Shown: piece by piece, positions 59,394-64,000 of the stretch
How positions within the stretch are numbered: position 1 is the first letter of the stretch
How the letters are laid out: every line of letters starts with the position of its first letter
NCBI GenBank assembly: GCA_903995115.1
Contig: LR877171.1
Location: 1 to 64,000, forward strand
Origin: Angomonas deanei
Lineage: Eukaryota > Euglenozoa > Kinetoplastea > Trypanosomatida > Trypanosomatidae
DNA length: 64,000 nucleotides
Direction of reading: 5' to 3'
Program-made: the position numbers and the translations under genes
Notes under the pieces: generated by a model
What the model was told of the DNA's origin: nothing
Seen by the model: only the letters and a program-made list of their open reading frames with translations
Database searches by the model: none

Positions 59394-59735
59394 TTGAAAG
59401 TTAGAAAAGGGTGTGCTGGAAAAGTGTAAACTAACCAAGTGAGAGAAAGAAAGAAAAGAAGAAAAAAAAATTGAAGTGGTGCGTGCATGCCACCCCGGCA
59501 TCTACAGGAGATGTCGAGGAGCCTGCCACACGCTGGCTGGGGTGAGCATGAGCGTGTGGGGAGGGCTATGGGTTTTGTGGCGTGTAGCGCGCATCACTTT
59601 CCCGGGGGCGGAACAGGTTCTCATCGTGTTGCTCGGTGGGGCAACGGCACATGGTCGGAAAGAGAATTCAAAAAATCACAACATGAAACAAGAGAAAGAA
59701 AATGAAATATCTATAAATGTTTGTGGGCGCGCGGT

Positions 59736-60077
59736 TTAGCGGGTGGCGGCGTTGAGTGCCTTGCTGGCCTCGGCGATGCCGTGGCGGCACAATTCGGCGG
59801 GGAGCACCACACGGATGGCGGTCTGCACGGCGCGGGCATCGAGCGTGCGCTTCTTGTTGGCGCGGACGATGGAGGCGGCCTCCGTGGCAACGCGCTCGAA
59901 CACGTCGTTCACAAAGGAGTTGAGCACCTTCACGGTGCGGCCGGAGAGCGACATCTGCTTGTTGAGGGCCTTGAGAGATCGGGAAATGTAAATGTTCCAG
60001 CTGCGGTGGGGCTTGCGGTTGGAGCGCTTGCCAGCCTTCTTGCCAGCGCGGCGGGGAGCGGACTTGGGAGTGGCCAT
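59736..60077 (-). CDS. H2B: Histone H2B (copy 7), first gene of the array
   Basis: Intact 113-residue H2B. Its leader matches other copies for only about 85 bp, with the GGGGGCGG variant, and then changes to unrelated DNA near 60160, so the array is cut here. The H4 and H3 that should precede it are absent, and TRAPPC2 is the next gene upstream. Transcription must come from the neighbouring unit. Confidence 0.96.
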   Translation of the reverse strand: MATPKSAPRRAGKKAGKRSNRKPHRSWNIYISRSLKALNKQMSLSGRTVKVLNSFVNDVFERVATEAASIVRANKKRTLDARAVQTAIRVVLPAELCRHGIAEASKALNAATR

Positions 60078-60244
60078 TTTTGGGGGCGGTGATGAAGAGT
60101 AGTGTGGTAGCGAAAGAACTAGGGTGGTGGGGAGGCGAGAGAGACAGAAGTGTGGTGGTCGTGCGCATGCAGGCGGAATAGGCAGATTAGGTAGGGCAAA
60201 GAAAAATGTGGAAGTTAGGGGTGAAGAAGTGGGCGGTGATGGCG

Positions 60245-60643
60245 CTACGAGCTGTACTTTTTGTGAAGGGCGACGATGGACTCGTGCACGAATGGGCTGT
60301 GAATGTCCTTGTTGGGTTCGCTAAAAGGGTTGAGGAGGTACTTCACCACCACCTCGTATACCTCGCTGAAAAACTGACGTACGGTATCGCTTTGGTCGGC
60401 ATCGTGCATTAAAACTAATTTGATGGGCGCCAGTCCAATGTAAGCCGATATAAACAGTTCAGAGGAGTGGTCTACCTTGTTGAGATAAAAGTCTCCCTTC
60501 GTCCACATGACGTCGTCAATCACGTCTAGAGAGGCGTAGGTGAAGAACTGGCGCAGCACCTGAACACTATCCCCATCGTCGCCGCTAAATTCATAAATGA
60601 CGGAATCATTAGGGCCTATAATGAAAAAATGAGATAGTTTCAT
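60245..60643 (-). CDS. TRAPPC2: TRAPP complex subunit 2 (sedlin/Trs20)
   Basis: 132 residues, close to the usual 135-140 of the family, starting [19 protein letters not shown]. The sedlin fold signature is seen in [43 protein letters not shown] and [17 protein letters not shown]. It is a small longin-like core subunit of the TRAPP complexes, which tether vesicles and activate Rab1/Ypt1 at the ER-Golgi interface. It is a conserved single-copy-type gene, so it marks where the subtelomeric array ends. No introns. Confidence 0.93.
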   Translation of the reverse strand: MKLSHFFIIGPNDSVIYEFSGDDGDSVQVLRQFFTYASLDVIDDVMWTKGDFYLNKVDHSSELFISAYIGLAPIKLVLMHDADQSDTVRQFFSEVYEVVVKYLLNPFSEPNKDIHSPFVHESIVALHKKYSS

Positions 60644-60831
60644 CTCTAACGCTAAGGGGATAATCGCTTCTTGTTGAATAGTGCAAAAAAAAAAAGAATG
60701 AATGACGAGGGAAGTAGTTGTCGTGTGAACACCGTGGGAAAATCGAAAGCCCTCTGTACAATCAGTGGTGTTCTATTTCGATTCCATCGCACGTATATGA
60801 TTTAAAAAAATGGGGGAATTCAATGTGACGT

Positions 60832-61071
60832 TCATGCCGCCGGTGCTGCGGGGGGCTTGGCACTAATGGTGAGGGAGTGTATCTTTCCCGATAGCAGTTC
60901 TTCCTCGAATAGGTTATTGATCAGCTGGTGACGGTTCTTTAATGGGACATCTCGGAACGCCTCTGACACCACTCTAATATGGTACGACTGGTTCTCCGCG
61001 TTGACGGTGTCCACGTCGCACTCGGTGGGACTGAATGCCTCGATCAATCGATCTTTTATACTCTTTTCCAT
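60832..61071 (-). CDS. BolA-like protein
   Basis: 79 residues with the BolA fold pattern: an N-terminal helix (MEKSIKDRLIEAFSP), SYHIRVVSEAFRDVPLKNRH with the conserved VVSEAF and RH, and LLSGKIHSLTISAKPP. BolA proteins pair with monothiol glutaredoxins in iron-sulfur cluster trafficking. The conserved Cys or His of a cytosolic BOLA2 type cannot be assigned with certainty. No mitochondrial presequence is visible, which favours a cytosolic form. Confidence 0.88.
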   Translation of the reverse strand: MEKSIKDRLIEAFSPTECDVDTVNAENQSYHIRVVSEAFRDVPLKNRHQLINNLFEEELLSGKIHSLTISAKPPAAPAA

Positions 61072-61237
61072 TCGTTAAGGATGGGGTGCTACATAAAAAA
61101 AAAAACGGTAGAGAAGGGAGAAATCCGAGAACAAGATGAAACAAACAAAAACAAAAACAAAAAAATAGAGTTGGCTACGCTCAAAAGTTATTTTTGTTTT
61201 TGTTTTTACGTTTTGTTTGACATACGCTAATTGATAC

Positions 61238-62176
61238 TTAAAGATCGAGAGACGACACAACTTTCCCGTATTGGGCGAAGGGGTAGTCAATGCGTATCCT
61301 TCCAGCGCCGGTGTCCCCAATACCACTGTAGAGGTCGCACGTGCCGTCCTCACAGAGGACCATACCCCCTGTAAACACGCAGTCCTCCAACTTTGGGATC
61401 TTTGCCGGGCACGGCGGATAGCAGTTCATGGAGCCTATGATCTTTCCGTCCAGAATCTCACGCGTTTCGGGGTCGAGGACGAAGGCGTAGTTGGTGTACA
61501 CGGTAAGAGGCATGCCATCTGGCTTCTTATCGTGATAGCTATAGTGAGCGATGCACCCAATCTTGCCCGACTCGAGGCGGTACGCCTGGTTCACCCCTCC
61601 CCACGTCCCTTCCTCCAACACGTCGAGCCGCCGTGCGTCGCTGATGGCCTCCATGGAGAGATCCTCTATCGAGTCTATCGTGCAGAACCCAATGTACACC
61701 TCCTCGTGGTCCCTCCGCCGGGAGAAGACCCCGACCCGACCGTCCTGCAGCTCCACCACGCGAATATCCTTCATAAAGTTGGGGCCGGTCGTGAAGTACG
61801 TCAGGTGCTCCGGGGTGCCGCGGTAAAAGTAGCCGTAGTAGCTGAGCACCTCCCCCGCATTCTTTCGTACATGGGTGCCGCCGAAAATAAACTCTCCCTT
61901 GATCACCTGAACATAGGGATCCTCTAACTCCCACAAGCAGTCGGGGAGGGCGGTGAACTCATCCTTGCCGGTCTCCACAAACAGCCGCACATGCGAGTTG
62001 GCCCACTCCTCGCGCCTCTCCACGCGACCGTAAATGTGTCGCTTGTCATTGTACAGGAAAGGGACGGAGCAGTTGTACACATCCCAGCCGTCCACCCCTT
62101 TGAAGCGGAGGAGCGCGGCCTCGTGAATGACTTTGTTCGCCTCAAATTCCTCTCGCCGACGGTGAATGGACAGCAT
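61238..62176 (-). CDS. MTP-family mannosyltransferase/phosphorylase (DUF1861, GT108), copy 1
   Basis: 312 residues from the ATG giving MLSIHRRREEF; the open frame upstream is pyrimidine-rich leader. Conserved blocks: DVYNCSVPFLYNDKRHIYGRVE, SHVRLFVETGKDEFTALPD, VVELQDGRVGVFSR, WGGVNQAYRLESGKIGCIAH and CLWELEDPYVQ. This is the DUF1861 five-bladed propeller family related to GH130. In Leishmania, members called MTPs make and break beta-1,2-mannan (mannogen), and the family is thought to have come from bacteria. No signal peptide, so it is cytosolic or glycosomal. It is one of at least three tandem copies here. Confidence 0.85.
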   Translation of the reverse strand: MLSIHRRREEFEANKVIHEAALLRFKGVDGWDVYNCSVPFLYNDKRHIYGRVERREEWANSHVRLFVETGKDEFTALPDCLWELEDPYVQVIKGEFIFGGTHVRKNAGEVLSYYGYFYRGTPEHLTYFTTGPNFMKDIRVVELQDGRVGVFSRRRDHEEVYIGFCTIDSIEDLSMEAISDARRLDVLEEGTWGGVNQAYRLESGKIGCIAHYSYHDKKPDGMPLTVYTNYAFVLDPETREILDGKIIGSMNCYPPCPAKIPKLEDCVFTGGMVLCEDGTCDLYSGIGDTGAGRIRIDYPFAQYGKVVSSLDL

Positions 62177-62813
62177 TTCGGAAGGGGGAGAGAGAAAAGA
62201 AAAATAAAAAGAGAGAGGGTATTCTGCTAAGAGGAAAGTAAAGAATAGAGAGGAAGGAATAGTTGAGGGTTTCAGCGCAGCAATTCTCACTTTTTTTTTG
62301 TTATTGACATTATTATTATTATTGATAAATGATTTTTGATTTCTTTTTGTTTGTTTGTTTTGCTGACTAATGAAAACGAAGATCGCAACTTCTTGAACTT
62401 CTACACTATTTGCAATATATAAATAATATTACTGGAAGAAAAGAAAAATTTGAAATAATTTACGGGGGGCGGTCAAAAGGGGCAAAGAAAAAGGAAAAAA
62501 CTAGTCCTTTACAAGTACATCCTAATTGTATACAAGCGCGCATATGTTTACCTATTTTTTTTTTCTTTTGTTTGTTTGAAAAAAAAAAAAAATCTTTGTT
62601 TTATTTTGTCAGTTACTCTCGTCGTTTCAGAAGGGGGGTCATTTTTTTTTTTTTATCCATTTTTATCGTTGTTGTTTATTTTGTTTTTGTTTTTTGTTTT
62701 TTTAACCCGACGCGTTCTGTGTGCATTTTTCACGATACTTTTTTTGTTTATTTCCTCCCCCCTTTACGCTAGCCCGTTTTTTGTCTTTTGTCTTTTGTTT
62801 TTGTTTTTCATCG
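62177..62813. other. Spacer between MTP genes
   Basis: Low-complexity DNA with T-rich plus-strand runs (62549-62760) and short CT-rich minus-strand tracts just before the ATG at 62176 that suit a trans-splice acceptor. No gene is supported. Confidence 0.5.
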
Positions 62814-63782
62814 TTAATTCTTGGTGTCTTTATCAAACGATAGGTCGATGATATCACCAAAGCCCTCAAAAGGGTAGTCGATCGTGATGCGTCCCTCGCA
62901 GGTATCCCCAAGACCGCTGTATAGGTCGCACTTTCCGTCTTCCCGCATGACGATGCCAGTGGAGAAGGCACAGTCCACCAGCTTCTCGGCCTTGTTGGGG
63001 CAGCTGGGGTAGCACTCGCGGGAGCCAATGATGCGTTCTAGGAAGACCTGCTGTGTCTCGGGGTCGAGGACGAAGGAGTAGTTCAGGTACACGGAGAGCG
63101 GCTTGTCGTTCGCCCCCTTTGCATTATAACTGTAGTGGGCGATGCACCCGACCTTACCGCTAGTCAGCAGGTACGCCTGGTTGACGCCACCCCAGGCACC
63201 CGCATGCAGCACGTTGAGTGGTTCGGCGGTGTCGACGAGCTTTTGGGTGAGGTCCTCGAAACGGTCGATAATGACAAAGCCGATGCACGAGAAGGTGTCG
63301 GTCTTGGGACGGGAGAAGACGCCGATGCGTCCGTCCGTCAGCTCGACGAAGCGGATATCCTTCATGTTATCGGGGCCTGTCGCGTAGTATAAGTTTTCCT
63401 CAATACCACCGCGGAAAAAGTCGCAGTAGTAGTTAAACACTCTATTTCTCTCCTTTCGGATGCGCGTCCCGCCAAAGATGGCCTCTCCCTTCACCTTTGC
63501 TATAAAAGGGTCCTCAATAAACCAGGTCATACTATCCGGGAGTACGGTGAACTCATCCTTGCCGGTCTCCACAAACAGCCGCACGTGGGAGCCAGCCCAC
63601 TCCTCGCGCTTCTCCACGCGGCCGTAAATGTGGCGCTTTCCGTCATACAGGAAAGGAACGGAGCAGTTGTACACATCCATCCCCTCTACGCCTTTGAAGG
63701 TGATGAGAGCCGACTCATAGATGACTTTCTTCGCCTCAAAGTTCTCACGGGCCTCCTTTACGACGAGGAAGGTGGGAATCAT
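62814..63782 (-). CDS. MTP-family mannosyltransferase/phosphorylase (DUF1861, GT108), copy 2
   Basis: 322 residues from the ATG of MIPTFLVVKEARENFEAKKV. It aligns along its whole length with copy 1 (DVYNCSVPFLYDGKRHIYGR, RLFVETGKDEFTVLPDS, VELTDGRIGVFSRPK, GGVNQAYLLTSGKVGCIAHY), ending ITIDYPFEGFGDIIDL. The two copies differ enough to have diverged in specificity, as Leishmania MTP paralogues have (some transferases, some phosphorylases). I cannot tell which activity this one has. Confidence 0.85.
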   Translation of the reverse strand: MIPTFLVVKEARENFEAKKVIYESALITFKGVEGMDVYNCSVPFLYDGKRHIYGRVEKREEWAGSHVRLFVETGKDEFTVLPDSMTWFIEDPFIAKVKGEAIFGGTRIRKERNRVFNYYCDFFRGGIEENLYYATGPDNMKDIRFVELTDGRIGVFSRPKTDTFSCIGFVIIDRFEDLTQKLVDTAEPLNVLHAGAWGGVNQAYLLTSGKVGCIAHYSYNAKGANDKPLSVYLNYSFVLDPETQQVFLERIIGSRECYPSCPNKAEKLVDCAFSTGIVMREDGKCDLYSGLGDTCEGRITIDYPFEGFGDIIDLSFDKDTKN

Positions 63783-63949
63783 TGATTATGTGAACTAGAG
63801 AGAGGGAGAGGGGGTGAGACATTAGATTCGTCGCAGAGCGTATTTACATTTAAAAAAAGAATAATGTCAATGACGCATTCCGTCGAAAACAGGAAACTCT
63901 TATTTTTTTTTTTTTATTGGATATAACTCGCTCAACAACAGGACGGCTA

Positions 63950-64000
63950 TTATTCGGGCGTCACAACAATCTCTCCGCTCCCGGCGAAGGGGTTCTCTAT
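63950..64000 (-). CDS. MTP-family gene, copy 3 (3' end only, runs off the window)
   Basis: The last 16 codons before TAA read IENPFAGSGEIVVTPE. This matches the C-terminal IDYPFEGFGDII segment of copy 2 and IDYPFAQYGKVV of copy 1. The rest lies beyond the right edge. Confidence 0.7.
   Translation of the reverse strand: MENPFAGSGEIVVTPE

Larger units (their letters stand above)
13381..60160 (-). repeat. Tandem core-histone array (H3-H4-H2B-H2A quartets) riddled with insertions
   Basis: All four core histones recur on the minus strand in the transcription order H3, H4, H2B, H2A. The plain unit is about 2.43 kb (24.79 to 27.22 kb), and a unit with insertion C is about 3.25 kb (41.03 to 44.29 kb). 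Copies are nearly identical in coding and spacer DNA, showing array homogenisation. Spacers of about 210-345 bp hold a minus-strand polypyrimidine tract before each ATG and the 9-mer TATAGATAT after each stop, and no other gene. The right edge (about 60160) cuts an H2B leader. The left edge is the H2A 3' end at 13381. There is no histone H1 in the array. Confidence 0.93.

Overview
The window reads inward from a chromosome end. It opens with about 0.8 kb of CCCTAA telomeric repeat, and every gene I can support lies on the minus strand, pointing toward the telomere. The histone sequences are of kinetoplastid type: H3 starts [12 protein letters not shown] and ends LRLRGDRH, and H4, H2A and H2B are strongly diverged from those of animals and plants. 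Leishmanolysin (GP63), a tandem family of mannogen-type MTP/DUF1861 enzymes, a telomere-inserted TATE/VIPER-like element, Ingi/L1Tc-like LINEs, polypyrimidine tracts upstream of start codons and co-directional genes all point to a kinetoplastid protist (Euglenozoa), most likely a trypanosomatid or close relative. I cannot name the species.

Layout: 1-1134 telomere, with a degenerate AT-rich stretch inside; 1135-7074 a DIRS-type tyrosine-recombinase retroelement with telomeric repeat on both sides; 7.1-10.7 kb subtelomeric DNA with two decayed leucine-rich-repeat genes; 10.76-13.09 kb a membrane-anchored leishmanolysin with cysteine-rich repeats; 13.38-60.16 kb a tandem array of core histone quartets, transcribed H3, H4, H2B, H2A; 60.2-64 kb single-copy-type genes (TRAPPC2/sedlin, BolA-like) and an MTP family cluster that runs off the right edge.

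The unusual part is the histone array. Two different Ingi-like LINEs, called A and B here, and a non-autonomous 0.8-kb insertion, called C, sit inside histone genes. A (copies at 15674-23229 and 46579-54129) is joined in frame to the first 87 codons of H2B. B (32007-37792, plus a 5'-truncated copy at 27498-30555) is joined in frame to H2A three residues before its end. In both fusions the histone part is followed within about 45 residues by a 2A-like ribosome-skipping motif (NVERNPGP in A, GIESNPGP in B), then by the LINE's ORF1 and its endonuclease-RT-RNase H ORF2. A also carries a textbook -1 frameshift signal (A AAA AAC, 6-nt spacer, perfect 8-bp GC-rich hairpin) in front of ORF2. The A insertions are flanked by an exact 633-bp duplication that leaves an intact H4 on one side and an intact H2B on the other; B has an exact 231-bp duplication within H2A. 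The inference is a family of histone-gene-targeted LINEs that borrow histone promoters, leaders and start codons and then separate their own protein by 2A skipping.

Seven intact copies each of H3, H4 and H2B are present, but only two uninterrupted H2A genes. Five H2A genes carry C (one of them is also the B fusion), and two more are 3' halves only. Every histone gene has the 9-mer TATAGATAT about 16-23 nt after its stop codon. A poly(A) run fused to one H4 3' UTR at the truncated B copy looks like a fossil of the H4 mRNA poly(A) site.
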